Origin: Microvelia longipes | Lineage: Eukaryota; Arthropoda; Insecta; Hemiptera; Veliidae | Assembly (NCBI GenBank): GCA_018340805.1 | Contig: JACMZG010001908.1 | Location: forward strand, 14,316,645-14,380,644 | DNA length: 64,000 bases | Reading direction: 5' to 3' | Shown here: in pieces, positions 45,506 to 57,529 of the stretch | Position numbering within the stretch: the first letter of the stretch is position 1 | Layout of the letters: every line of letters starts with the position of its first letter | Position numbers and translations under genes: made by a program | The notes under the pieces: model-generated | Seen by the model: only the letters and a program-made list of their open reading frames with translations | Databases searched by the model: none | What the model was told of the DNA's origin: nothing

Positions 45506-46798
45506 TTTTTTATTTAGAAGTTTAAGTGATTAAAACATAGATGATTTTTAAATGTAATTGAGCAAACTATGTGAGATATTATTTATTGTTCAATAAATGA
45601 AAAAGTTACTAATAAAGCATATCCCGATTTTAACACTCTCTGGTTTTTTTATACTTGCCATAAAATGGTTTTTATTACGCGCGTAATGGCTGTTTTCTCC
45701 AGTTGTACGTACAAGATTTTTTCTTTGGTCGGAAGAAAATCACAACAAATTAAACTTTCATTCTGCTACATTTTATTTATGTATTTATTTATATTTACTC
45801 ATGTATTTTATTAATGTTTTTAGTTTTGCTTAATTTCAAATCTTTACCTACCTACCCAATGCAACTCTAAATTCTCATGAAAACCACTAAATCGTTATTT
45901 ACTCCTCAGCAAATAAATAAGAAACAAAAAAAAATCACAGATAAACTAAAAAATAACGCGGTTGGCTTGCTTAGTCATTGAGTTTAAAAAATAAACAGTA
46001 ATGCCAACTTAAATTATACTCTTAGTTCAAACACAACAGTGATTTTTCCAAAGAGTCCCTTCCAAGCAATGAAAATTGATCAAGTAAATAGTATAAACAT
46101 TATTTATGTTAAATTTCAACTTATTATAATAAATGAGTATCAGGGTTAAACCCCGTGTTCAATCCCGTTCACATGACAACTTCCAGGAATGTGTCCAACT
46201 ATCTGCGTCAAACAGAAGGTGGAAAGTAACCCACTTTCCTGGTTTTACTTTCCGCCTTATTTTTGTACTCTCCCTTATTTTATTTTATTTTTATTTATTT
46301 ATTTTAGAGCTTAATTAAACATCATTTGCTCCACGCAACTCGTGTATTAATAACAAAGAAAGATAAACAACATAAAGTTAGAGGTATTTGATCTGGCTTG
46401 GGGTTAAAAATAAAGTATTACTATGAAACACTGGCCTTGTATTATAAAATAGAATATTAAATAAAAATAAAATTGAACTGGTATTCAAGTACTCGTAAAG
46501 TAACAAAATTTTAATTTGAAAAAGGGGAGTCTAAAGATAGGTAGGCCGAAGAATGAAAAGATGAAATGGAAATTAAAAAGAACTAAAAAGTGACTACTAG
46601 ACGAAAAAGTTAATAGATATTAAAAGTTAGGAAATAGATATTTGAAAATAACTAATTAACGAATAAGAAATAAAAATATAAGTTGAAATTTCTCTCCCCT
46701 ATTTTACTAAGAAGCCGTAATATGGTTCTTTTCTGCCTCAAGATAAGGGCGGAAAGTAAATATATTCTCTTTTGTAGAGGAAAAATAATTATTTTTAC
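45506..46798. other. Intronic AT-rich stretch before the micro-exon
   Basis: No coding evidence. GTGTTCAATCCCG near 46157 vaguely resembles a B box. Confidence 0.45.
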
Positions 46799-46841
46799 CT
46801 TTGTTTCACAGATCCCATATCTGGTCCAGTTTCCTTTAATC
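46799..46841 (-). CDS. Exon 2: 43-nt linker micro-exon
   Basis: Only 43 nt, with acceptor TTATAG and donor AAG|gtaaaa. Using two bases from the left junction and leaving two at the right, it reads G-LKETGPDMGSVKQ-S. It is needed: exon 1 ends in phase 1 and exon 3 starts with one base, so these two cannot be joined directly, and this short exon repairs the phase exactly. It supplies a hydrophilic inter-Ig linker. No motif is recognisable in it, and the call rests on splice signals, phase and position; a chance match is possible but less likely than a true exon. Confidence 0.65.
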
Positions 46842-47769
46842 CTATAACATAACAAAATCAAATTTTAAATTTTAAAATAATATGCATAAAAAAAAGAAAT
46901 TATTCATTAATACATTCAGCATATATAAATACTCTCTAAAGTATTTAGAGAGTATTTTCACTGTTAAGTGAAAATACTCTCTGAAATTTAACAGAAAACC
47001 CCTTATTTCTAATCAAATTAAAATTTACTACATGTGATCGTACGTTTATAAAAGTATCTTAAAATTGCACGAGACAATCACATATTTTTACTTAAGCAAA
47101 TTAGTCTTAACACCTTGTACTGACCTAGAAATATGTTACAAAAGAATTAAACAATATATAATATTATAAAATTGACACTATGGGTATTACAAGAGCTTTC
47201 TAAAATATGATTATGAGTATTTACGGCGCCAGTGAGAGCGCCATATAAGGCATGTACGGCTCTACCTTGACCTATTGAAGGCAAAGCTTATCTCTAAACT
47301 TTATTCTCGGATCTCTGACATCTTACACGCACAGCCGCACAAACTTATCAACTTCCATCAAATATCTTTGATTTTAACTTTTGCTTTTATTTACATGATA
47401 AAAGTTATCAAAAAAAGAAAAAAATTACATTTCTTTGATTTCGTGTTAGCTATTTATGTAAGAAGGCAGGGAAATGAAATTTTATTGACTTTTGTTATAA
47501 CTTCAACACCCAAAACGAAGAAAAGAGAGGGCTATCAAATTACCTGCAGAGGCGAAACCGAGGTAGCTAAAAATATTACGTGTCAGTTTTATTTCCTATC
47601 TTATCTTGTTTATATAATACTTTATGTAGTCACTTCTAATTATAAATCATAATTTCAAATCAATTGATTATAAATAATTATAATATTACTATAATAATAA
47701 ATTACATCACAAATAATTAATCTGGAACTTTTATTTTAATTTTAATTTAATAGTAAAATATATTAATAA
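46842..47769. other. Intronic stretch with short palindromes
   Basis: AAATACTCTCTAAAG-type palindromes at 46928-46985. An AT-rich plus-strand frame (47275-47652) begins at TTG and has no recognisable features. Confidence 0.45.
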
Positions 47770-48140
47770 AGCAATAGGTTTAATCAAGCATTAAAGGTTA
47801 AATTATTGGGGGTTAATTTTAGAAAAGGGCTTGAATTGGAATATTCAAATTAAAAGTATAAATAAATCTTTAAATAAAACCCTCTATCTAATAAGATATT
47901 TGAGAAACTATTTAAATGATAAACAGTTAAAATTAGTTTATTATGGCGTATTCCAATACAAATTGTATGGTTTGGTGATGTTGGGAAATTCTTATCTGGC
48001 TAAATCAACTTTTGTAATTCAGAAGAAGATAATTAGATCAATGAATTATGATAAATCTAACAGTTCTTGTAAATAAAATGAATAATATACAAAGCTCTTT
48101 CAACTTTGTATGTTCTTGAAAGTTTCAAATTCAAAAGAAT
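47770..48140 (+). mobile_element. LINE reverse-transcriptase C-terminal fragment
   Basis: The frame reads KLLGVNF..., then LNWNIQIKSINKSLNKTLYL, then IRYLRNYLNDKQLKLVYYGV. It has the same landmarks as the fragment at 13788 (LLGVN, W-x-x-H/Q-I, YYG) but diverged. The 3' tail is missing. Dead copy. Confidence 0.7.
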
Positions 48141-48659
48141 AAACAGAAGCTTAAAAAATGTAGTTCAAATCATAAATATTTACGGCAGTTATCGCGACAA
48201 GTACAAACAAATATACGCTATTTGCTAAAAAATAAATTTGTTCTTTTGTTATTGTCAAAAAAAACAGTCTACCATGTTGAAAAAACTTTTTTGTTTTATA
48301 TTAACGAAACACTAAACACGATATTTTTTCTCACTTGTCTAATTACTTGACATTTTATAAATCATAATTATAAATTTAATAAACGATTACTAGTTACACA
48401 TTTCCCACGCTTATCAAGCAGTTATGTCGTGACACTGCGCCTGCGTCGTGCTCTGACTGCAAAATCAAAGTTTCCATTTATGTCAACAGTACTTAACCGA
48501 CACAGTAGCGTTTCTTTGTTGTAGCGCTTATATGACATTTGTTTTCTATTACTATAATAGCTCATTTTATTTAATGTTTATTTGATACCTGTGTATTTAT
48601 CGTTTGAGCAATCTAACCTTACAGTTTTATTAGTCATTATAAAAATATCTTTTATAAAT
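48141..48659. other. Intronic stretch
   Basis: A GC-richer patch at 48405-48545 (CACTGCGCCTGCGTCGTGCT) is unexplained; no open frame or splice pair is seen. Confidence 0.35.
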
Positions 48660-49275
48660 GAAGAAATCGGGTACTAAGTACCTCGGAACTTTTCCTCATC
48701 ACATCGGATTCGCTACGCTCATCCTCCCTGCTTTGGACTCGCTTCGCTTGTTCTCAAAATATACAATTCACTAAATTTATACTGCAGCATGTCCTCGGAC
48801 TCCCTTCGTTCGTCCTCAGATAGTAAATGCATCCGTCTCATTTTCAGCGGTCCCCATACAGCACTGACCACGCTCAATGCTGCTTAATTTTGACGATCCA
48901 ACAAAAATTATAAATATACTTGTCGTATTGAAACGAAACTTAGTGTACTTATTTATTACCAAATTTCAACCGAATTGGATTATTTTCCAATTGTTTACAA
49001 TTTTTTGAAAAACGTACATAAGCCATGTGATAAAAATTGAACTAGTGCTTATAATGAGATGGATCTTACTTACGCACAAAGTTTCAATTCCCTATAATAA
49101 ATACTCTAGGAGCTACAATGATAAGAGACACACACTTTGTGAAAACCACTTAAGAGGCCTTTAAAACACCTGCAACGGATAATTCTGGTGACATCCTGGT
49201 TTCGGTTTTTTTTGCAAACACAATACTTTTCCTATATACTTACGGTATAAATGAAGAAAAGTAAAAATGAAAAGT
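48660..49275 (-). repeat. Dispersed repeat R1, copy 6
   Basis: From CGGGTACTAAGTACCTCGG through CGGATTCGCTACGCTCATCC to a CCTATATACTTACGG end. Near full length apart from a shortened microsatellite section. Confidence 0.7.
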
Positions 49276-49867
49276 CTTATTAATACTCAATCAAAACTCT
49301 CCCCTATACTTGAAGCCAATGATTGTAGTTAGAAATGTTAAAAATAAACTTTGTCCAGTAAAGAAATGGGGTTTTTTGCGAATTATTGTAGAGTTAAAAT
49401 TTCATTTTAGGAATCTGTTTGGAAATGATTAGGGATACCCCAAATAAAATTCCCCTAATTTTGCATGGCAGTTGCGATCGTAGTGGACCAAAACGAGTCC
49501 CGTTTTCCATGTTTTCTTTAATATCTTGGTAGGAATACAAAATAAAGTTCATACATCCTTACAAATAAAGTTTGAAGCTGAGTAAATTGTCTTAAAATAA
49601 GTTTATATTGGTTTACTCTCTATTTCAAACCAATAACAAAGGATTTCAAGTTAAGAATTAAACATAATTTCATTGTTTTTACTACGTAAACAAAAAAAAC
49701 ATTGTCACTTTAGCGCGAAATTGTTCTGTATGTACGATAGTACATACAGATACATAAGATACAGATATATCTACATAACTCAACGGCAAAAAAAAATCAA
49801 TGAAACTTTATAAAAAATATACAATTCTGATACTGATTATTAAAAAATTGAATTGATACTGATATTA

Positions 49868-51118
49868 AGGCCCGTATTCAAAGACGTTTCTAACATTCCT
49901 AACATTTTCCTAACTAACTTTTTCCTAACATTTTCCTAACTTTTTCCTAACATTTTCCTAACATTCTCCTAACTTTTCCTAACATTTTCCTAACTTTTTC
50001 CTAACATTTTCCTAACTCCTAACATTCTCCTAACATTTTCCTAACATTCTCCTAACGTTCTCCTATCGTGTTTTAAAAGTCTTTTAGAGGCTTCGCATGA
50101 TTTTATTTAGTAAAAACCTAAGGTAGTTATGTCAAAAAGTGATACCATTGTAAGTAACGTAATATATCGCAAAATATCAATGTTATTAACTTATTACCCG
50201 GATTTACGACACACTTTGTCATAAACAACAATGCGGCCTTGCTTTGGCGAATGTTAAATATATTAGAAACTTTATTTACATATTTTTTCAGTAAACAGTA
50301 GAGTTAATACAAATACAATGTTCAATTATTGTAACAGCTTTCATAAATAAAGCAGTATCAAGCGTTTCAAGTTTGAACGTGGACCAGGTTGTACAAATCC
50401 AAAGGTGTCTAAATGAAGACCTGTTAATCAGTGCAACACTGTTTTCATTTTGCTAAGTCATTCACACAATTTTGTTTTTCGTATTTTGTCATCAAATTCA
50501 TTTTTTTGTGTAAAATTTTTTTGGTTAATAATGGCTGAATTATTCACACCGGACCAATGAATTTCCTCTTTGAATCGATAGCCCGCCACAAACAGACCAT
50601 AGAAAATAAAAAATCTGATTGTGTTAAAAGAATTTCAGGGTAAACTCCTAATAGTAAGGTAAGTGGATTAACAGTAACTTATATTATGTAAATTTATGTA
50701 GATAGTTATTAATACGACAAAGTGTGTCGTAAATCCAGGTAATAAGTTAATAACATTGATATTTTGTGATATTTTACGTTATTTACAATGGTATCACTTT
50801 TTGACTTAACTACCTTAGGTTCTTACTAAAAAAATCATGCGAAGCCTCTAAATGACTTTTAAACACGGATGATCATTGATTTTTTAAAAACATTTCCCTT
50901 ACCTAAACCTAAGTGAGTGTTAGGAGAATGTTAGGAGTTAGGAAATGTTAGGAGAAATGTTAGGAAAGTAGGAAAATGTTAGGAAAAAGTTAGGAAAAAT
51001 GTTAGGAAAAAGTTAGTTAGGAGAATTAGGAAAATGTTAGGAAAAAGTAGAAAAATGTTAGGAAAATGTTAGGAAAAGTTAGGAAATGTTAGGAAAACGT
51101 CTTTGAATACGGGCCTAA
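49868..51118. mobile_element. 1.25-kb foldback element, PIF/Harbinger-like non-autonomous
   Basis: The ends are inverted: GGCCCGTATTCAAAGACGTT at the left and its complement at the right, each flanked by TAA. A 3-bp TAA/TTA target duplication and a GG-starting terminal repeat are typical of PIF/Harbinger. Arms of about 350 bp each contain a subterminal array of CCTAACATTTT-type units and then a unique stretch (AGGCTTCGCATGATTTT; GTGATACCATTGTAAGTAACG). The ~450-bp loop (50230-50700) has no recognisable transposase. Confidence 0.75.
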
Positions 51119-51319
51119 AGCTTGACATATATGTTGGTCCTAAAAACAAATCAATCAAAACATTTTTCCGCGTTATCTGAATTTTAGACATTTTTGCTGA
51201 GTGATTACTGCCGGTTAATGACGTCACATAAAAGTATTTTTCGGATAGCACGCAACTATCCGAAAAATATATATTTCAACTCTCTAGGATAAATACAATA
51301 GGAGACGATGATAACAGAC

Positions 51320-51360
51320 ACTTACACACAAACACACACAACACACACACACACACACAC

Positions 51361-51400
<40 letters not shown>

Positions 51401-51419
51401 ATATATAATATATATATAT

Positions 51420-51478
<59 letters not shown>

Positions 51479-51500
51479 TATATATATATTATATATAGTG
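51320..51500. repeat. (CA)n then (TA)n microsatellite
   Basis: ACACACACA passes into a long TA run with several TAATATA breaks. It is the microsatellite part of a partial R1 copy beginning near 51125. Confidence 0.9.
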
Positions 51501-51562
51501 TGTGTTGTTATTAACAGCCAACTTTTCCTATATACTATGGCAGAAACTCGTGCATTCACTAC

Positions 51563-51589
51563 TGTCGTACTAAATGTTCTGAGCGAGAG

Positions 51590-51636
<47 letters not shown>

Positions 51637-51695
51637 GTATATATATATATATATAACGAGTTTCTCTCGCTCAGAACATTTAGTACGACACAATA
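51563..51695. repeat. Hairpin with a (TA)n loop
   Basis: GTCGTACTAAATGTTCTGAG then CGAGAGAAA is followed by a (TA)n run and the exact inverse. The stem is about 30 bp. Confidence 0.8.
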
Positions 51696-52104
51696 GTAAA
51701 TTTCCATTATTCCTATGCTACAATTAATAACTTTAACACGTCTTGTTTATAAAGTTTAGAAGAGAAAACATGAAAGTATCATATTGCAGTTAGTCGGCTA
51801 ACAAGCCAAGCAAATCTTTTGTCCTTGCTTGGGTCCAGTCACCAGAACATGTGCCTAAATTAAACCTCACATAATTATAAATACAAACATACTAAAAATG
51901 TATCCTTTCTTATTTTATGTATATAGTATATGATAATACACTGTCGTTTCAGAGTGTAGGGTCAATAAAAAACAAAATAGGATTGGCAACTAGCAATCCT
52001 TCTATTTTAATTTAATAGAGATTAATGTGAGCAATAAGAATGCAGATATTTAAATCTAACATGTGCCTAAAAAATATTAATTTTATATTATAATAAGCCG
52101 TTAA

Positions 52105-52855
52105 TTACCTTTTTTACTTTTCCTCATTAATACCGTAGGTGTATAGAAAAAGTATTGTGTTAGCAAAAAAAAACCAAAACCGGAATGAAACCGGAATTAT
52201 CCATTTTAGCGGTTTTTGCAAAGTTGTCTGACTGTATGTGTGTGGTTGTGTGAATCTGTCTACAAAAATCAGTCTACTGCTGTAGTTGTGCTTTTCGGAA
52301 AATATTTTTTATGACGTCACTAACCCGTAATCATAACTCAGCAAAAACTTCGAAAAATCTTAAAACGCAGAAAAGTGATGCAATTGGATTAAGGTTTGGC
52401 ACACATGTGACTATGTAAGACTAACATATTTCCCAAGTTTCATCTCATTATCAGCAATAGTTCAATTTATTGAATGACTTGTGTGCGTTTTTAAAAAATT
52501 GTACTAAATTGGAAAATTGTTTAATTGAGTTGAAATTGAGAACAAGTGTATATTACTACCTAATAAATAAGTAAACTAAGTTTCGTTTCAGTACGACAAG
52601 TATATCTATGATTATTGTTAGATAATAAAAATTAAGGAACATTGAGCGTGGTCATTGCTGTTTAGGTGACCGCGAGAATGATACGGATGCATTTACTATC
52701 GGAAGACGATCGAAGCGAGTCCGAAGGCATGTTGCAGTATAAATTTGGCGAACTGTATTTCTAAGGGCGAGCGAAGCGAGTCCAAAGCAGGGATGATGAG
52801 CGTAGCGAATCCGATTTGACGAGGAAAAGTTCAAAGGTACTCAGTAACCTTTTTT
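52105..52855 (+). repeat. Dispersed repeat R1, copy 7
   Basis: Full-length forward copy starting TTTACTTTTCCTCATTAATA and ending GACGAGGAAAAGTTCAAAGG in a T tract. With the inverted copy at 48660 it brackets the foldback element and (TA)n hairpin of 49.9-51.7 kb. Confidence 0.7.
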
Positions 52856-55465
52856 TTTTCATTTATAAAAGATATTTTTATAATTGAAGTTATCTTATCA
52901 TCCTTCCCCCCCCTTTCACTTTAGTTTTCCCGAACAATACCTAATAAGTGTCATTTTCTGATTAGAAATCACAAACTGTTCTAAAGAAAAGCTAATCATA
53001 TATCACGCAGAACTCTTTAAGCTTACTATCTTTAGGTTAAATGTGATAATAAATTAAAAATTATAGGAATAGAGGAGGAAATCAAAATTAAAGCATTTTT
53101 AATTAATATAAATAATAAATATAAATGTATAAACTATTAATTAAAAGTGGGGAAAACAATTTTTTCATCAATTAACGACGTTTTTTATCTTTTATTGCTT
53201 CGATTTTAATCACTCTTAGATTAAAAAAAAACTATAGTTAATTTATAATAAATAATTTATGACAGTTTTTATAAAATTTAAAAGCACATCCGGTATTTCC
53301 TGAGGCAATAAATTAATACAAATTTAATGACTGGGCATTAATTTTGCACATCTGCTAGCTACTTTAAACGATTTATAGTTAAAAATTATAGCAATAATCA
53401 TTATCCTGATTGATTTCAACATTTATAAATTATGAATAAATTTAAATTCATTTGACACATCACAGTGAATAAAATTTGCATTGTAAATTTCATCTAAGTC
53501 AAAGTAGCAGGAATATTTAAATTTTATCACAAGGTAATTGTATGATTATGTTGTTAAATAATAAAACATCTCATTTTTAACTGTGCGTTATGACAGAAAT
53601 ATTACTATAATATAAAAAATGTACACACTATAAATTTTACAGCTAACTGAAATTCATTAAACAGCACTTCGTCGAATGAGCTAAGCGCGTGCTCCATGAT
53701 GGCTGGATCGTCTATATAATATTAGTTTTTAGGCAATTTATGATAAAGATACTTGATGGGACGTCAAAAATTGCCTATAATAATGGAGACTAATACTAAT
53801 ATTCATATTAGTTATATACCAATATACCAAAGGATTATAAAACCTCTTTAAGAAGGATAAAATTAAATAAATTAAAAAGGAAATATATAAATAAAATATT
53901 TAGTTAAAAATACTGTTCTAACAATGTCCGTGTGAAAATGTTCGACAGAAACTCCATACATGCCTTAGTCAGGAACAGAGGCTGAGCTCGTGAGAACTGA
54001 AAATAGACGATTAAAGAAGGTAACCTTTCAGACTCTCCATGGGCGGAAGGTTTTAAAAAAGTCGCTCTATTATATGGAACGTCCATGTTTGCGGCACATT
54101 ATAGACATAAAGAAATATTTTTTTTTATGATTTTATTAGCCGACAATAATAATGGTTAAGCAATCAATTGGAAAATTAATAAAAACGCGGAAAACTGTTT
54201 TGATCGATTTATGATTTGGTATGCATAGAGTTATGTCATGTCATAGTCATATCAGGATAAGCTCAACAAGTGTGTCATGATTATTAACTTAATTTGAAGC
54301 ATAAAATTGGGAAACATTTGTTTCTATGCGCTTCACGGTACTTGAACTTTTAGATACGATGCTATCGATATTTTAACGAGTTACTGGCGCTTTAAATTAA
54401 ATACTACATATATGTTGCACGACTCATTTGACTTAATAAATCTAAAATGAAAGAAACCTTTGCTGAATATTTACAAAAGGTAAAGCAAAATTTTGAATAT
54501 TTTATGAAGGTGAGGATAAAAGAAAGTTGATTCAGAGAAATTAACTGATTCTAAAAATTTAGAAAAAGTTATCAATACTCAGTGACTAAAATGTTTATTT
54601 TAGAATAACTTGAATTATTAACTCACCTATCCTCACTTCCTAACTTAATAAAACAGCGAACTGGAGCAAAGTTAGAAATTCGAAACAGTGTTGTGAAACA
54701 ATTTTAGGCTTCATCGAATAAATACGACAAACTCCATAAGTGTGGCTAATAATAATCTGACAGTAATAATCTGATTATAAATTATTGATAGACTATCACT
54801 ACTATCACTAAGTGATTGATAATAAAAATTCACTAAAAATATGCGGTTAGTATAAGTGAAAAACTCGACTAAGAGAATCTCACAAGTGAAGGCATTATGA
54901 TTAATTTGTTTTAATGATAAAACACATTAGCTTTTATTTACGTTTTTTCACTAAATTCCTTTATCTTAATGTTTAGGGAAAACGCACATTAGGTGTTTTG
55001 TTAGTGAAAGGAAATTGGATGGGTTTAATTGTTAGGAAATTGGATAGAGATATTAATTAGGTATGCCTGGTCTAATTCTGAATGAAGATTCTTCTTCATA
55101 TATAAATTTAAGCAGGAGGATTTAGATCTTAAGTTTGAATATATGCTTGTTTTCTTATACTGCGTAGCTTACATTAAAAAGCCCACATATTACTGTTAAA
55201 TTTAACTGCTGTTAGAATATCATAACAATTGAAAACGTCATAGAAATCCTACGCTGAAAATAAAAAATCATAAGTTCAAAATCTCGTTTTTGTCAAAATC
55301 TTAGTTCCTAGGCAAATTTCAATCAGTTCTATTATTGCAAATAAGTTTCGAGCTGGCAAGACATTCCAAAAGTTATTTAAAAAAAAGGGCTTCTGATTTT
55401 TAATTTTTCAAAAATACAATAAACTATATTTTTAAATTTGAAAAATATATTATGAAAAGTTATAT
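52856..55465. other. Intronic AT-rich stretch, nothing recognised
   Basis: About 2.6 kb with no coding, repeat or RNA features that I can support. Confidence 0.55.
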
Positions 55466-55474
55466 AATCTGGTG

Positions 55475-55748
55475 GTTTTCACTTACTAGGAGAGAGTGAG
55501 GTATATGGATGGTTAAAATTTCAATTTTTTGGATCTGGAACTCGCCATGAGAAACCTTTTAGAATTCTACGGTTGGGAGATGTCCTCTCTTTGCAAAAAG
55601 ATAAGGGAGATTCACCTACCGATATAAGCCTCTACTCTGTAGTCTAGGGTGGCTGGCCTGGCACGGGGTTGGAAAAAAGACCCCAAGCGGCCTGTTTGCC
55701 AAGAATAATGCTTCCCCAACCTTGTTACTACTACTAATACTACTATAC
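55475..55748 (+). mobile_element. 274-bp retroposon with TAC tail and 9-bp target duplication
   Basis: Bounded by AATCTGGTG at 55466-55474 and 55749-55757. It ends in TTGTTACTACTACTAATACT, a tail like that of the SINEs in this window. The body includes CTGGCCTGGCACGGGG and GGTCTCTTTT-like blocks but no clear A/B box. The right duplication begins only 7 bp inside the intron after the exon at 55765, so it inserted immediately beside a splice donor. Confidence 0.75.
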
Positions 55749-55764
55749 AATCTGGTGACTTTAC

Positions 55765-55933
55765 CTTTGGTTTTGATCTGGAGGGATATCACGGCTTTGG
55801 CTTCTCCATGGCAGTTAGTTGCTACGACGGTATAAGCTCCAGTATGATCTAATTTAGCACCCCTGATCTCTAGACGATATTCTGGACCATCACCTACTCT
55901 TCTGAACTTCTCTGCGTCACTGTAGTACTCCGG
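55765..55933 (-). CDS. Exon 1 of window: C-terminal half of an Ig domain (Ig0)
   Basis: It encodes 56 codons plus one base, starting at a codon boundary (PEYYSDAEKFRR...). The core reads YRLEIRGAKLDHTGAYTVV followed by ATNCHGEAKA and a terminal strand ISLQI. The D-x-T-G-A-Y motif is the E-F loop and F strand of an I-set Ig domain; the usual F-strand Cys is Val. The acceptor is a T-rich tract ending CAG and the donor is AAG|gtaaag. The N-terminal half of this domain, with the Trp, must lie in an upstream exon that I could not find before 64000. A retroposon ends about 16 bp inside the following intron. The exon is secure; its identity within the protein family is not. Confidence 0.88.
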
Positions 55934-57529
55934 CTGTAAAAAGACAACAAAAATTACTTACACATTTCTGTCTTAGCGAATCTTCATCAGTAATTTATTA
56001 TAATTACTGAGTAGTTCCAATCAAAGTAATGGAAACTTCATGATAAAAAAAAACTCAAAAGCAGAACCATTAAAATAATTTTAAGTCTTCTATTTAAGTG
56101 TACCGTTTTCTTTTAAAAAATTATATCTTAAAGACAAATGATTTCTTGTTTCATTGGTTGAATACTAAATGTAACTAGTGAGTAAAAGATGTAGCTTCTG
56201 ATATTTTAACTTTTCTTAGTCCGAACCTCTTGATATTATTGTGTAACTTGAATAAATGAGGTAAAAATGTCAAAATAAATAATTATATATAAAGTCTTAC
56301 ACGGTTCACTGAGGTTTTACCTTCTAGAATGAAGAAGTTATTTTTTTCATTATTTATTTGTCCCATGATTTATTAATTCATTCTTTACTCTATAGCACTA
56401 ATGATGACCATATGTTAGATTGAAACCGCTTTGCCATTAAATCGATTCCTTAAGGTTTAACTCACTGCATTTGCAGCACTGACAAAAAATTAAACGGCCT
56501 GCTATTTCATATCAGAAATTATAACGCCTGGCTACTTTAAAATCCAGAAAATTGCCCTAAATTTAGTTCAGTTAGCCCTATATTATTGTTTAATTTGTGA
56601 CAATTGCTTCAATGAATCCCGAGACAAGCTATTTTTGTATATAAGCTACATTTATAATTTATATTTAATTTTTCTGAAATGAATATATTAAAAAAAATAC
56701 AACAAGAATTACTAATGTATTTTCTAAAACACACGCAACCAAAAAAATTTTATTTTTATTATGTTTCAGATACCAGTAGCATAATTACATGAAAATTATT
56801 CCCCCCCAAGATACTATTTTAACAGCTAATCTTTTGTTGCGCTTTTTTGTTTATCAAACGCCATCTTGAATGTCTCAAAAGATAGGCTTTTACATCTAAA
56901 AATCTAAACCTTAATTTCTATTTAGTCTTGTCCGCACAGGGAATAGTGGGGAAGAATGTATACATCGATTTGTGGTTCACTAGTCCTATACCAAAATATA
57001 TGAGGGATTCCAGCCCAAAACGTATATGCTGCATTATAGTAATATACATAATATAAGTATTCTGTTAAACCGTTAACTAGCAGCTGCGCGATATTTAAAT
57101 AAATCTAGAATTAAAATTTAAAAAGTCACTCATTAAAACTTTAAGTAATGAATTAGCCGTAGCACGAGTCAAGACACTATAATATCGAAACAGCGAAATA
57201 GCTACCAACCAGTCATATTTACACAATTTGTGTATTTTATTACATCTACCCATATAAGGTACAAATATTAATTACCTCTTACATACTAATGTTGTAATCA
57301 AATTTGTGTTTAATTATGAAATAGTAATTATATAAGATTAAATAGAAAATGAGATAAAAGTAAGAAATAAAAAAGTAATAAATAAAGTAATAAATTAATT
57401 TGATTCATAGAGATTTGATGTTTATAGATAGGTGTAAAACGTCATAAGAAATTAATAAAAATATAAATATAATATAAAACAAATGTATGAATAGAAATGT
57501 AATTTATAAGAATAGAAAATAATATATAT
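55934..57529. other. AT-rich stretch upstream of exon 1
   Basis: No exon for the missing first half of Ig0 is visible here. Nothing else is recognised. Confidence 0.5.

Larger units (their letters stand above)
12526..55933 (-). other. Locus of a giant Ig-repeat muscle-type protein (13 exons seen, both ends outside window)
   Basis: Thirteen exons on the minus strand join in one continuous reading frame. All have GT donors and AG acceptors and the phases agree at every junction (1,2,0,1,1,0,1,2,1,1,0,0 in order). Together they encode a partial Ig domain, a linker, Ig1, a Ser/Pro-rich linker, and Ig2-Ig6. Introns range from 246 bp to about 8.9 kb. The repeated D-x-G-x-Y signature, W-x-K-D-G turns, lack of signal peptide or membrane segments, and loss of one or both disulphide cysteines in most domains fit cytosolic sarcomeric Ig proteins of the titin superfamily. 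By recollection, the Ser/Pro linker between two Ig domains resembles arthropod obscurin/UNC-89 or Stretchin-Mlck proteins; this is not verified. No kinase or Fn3 exon was found in the 12.5 kb downstream, so the 3' end lies beyond the window. Confidence 0.85.

Noticed and set aside
47275..47652. 125-codon plus-strand frame
   Set aside because: Starts at TTG, is AT-rich and hydrophobic/lysine-biased, with no recognisable motif or homology.
50300..50560. A Harbinger transposase remnant in the loop of the foldback
   Set aside because: One frame is open for about 50 codons but shows none of the expected DDE or Myb-like motifs.
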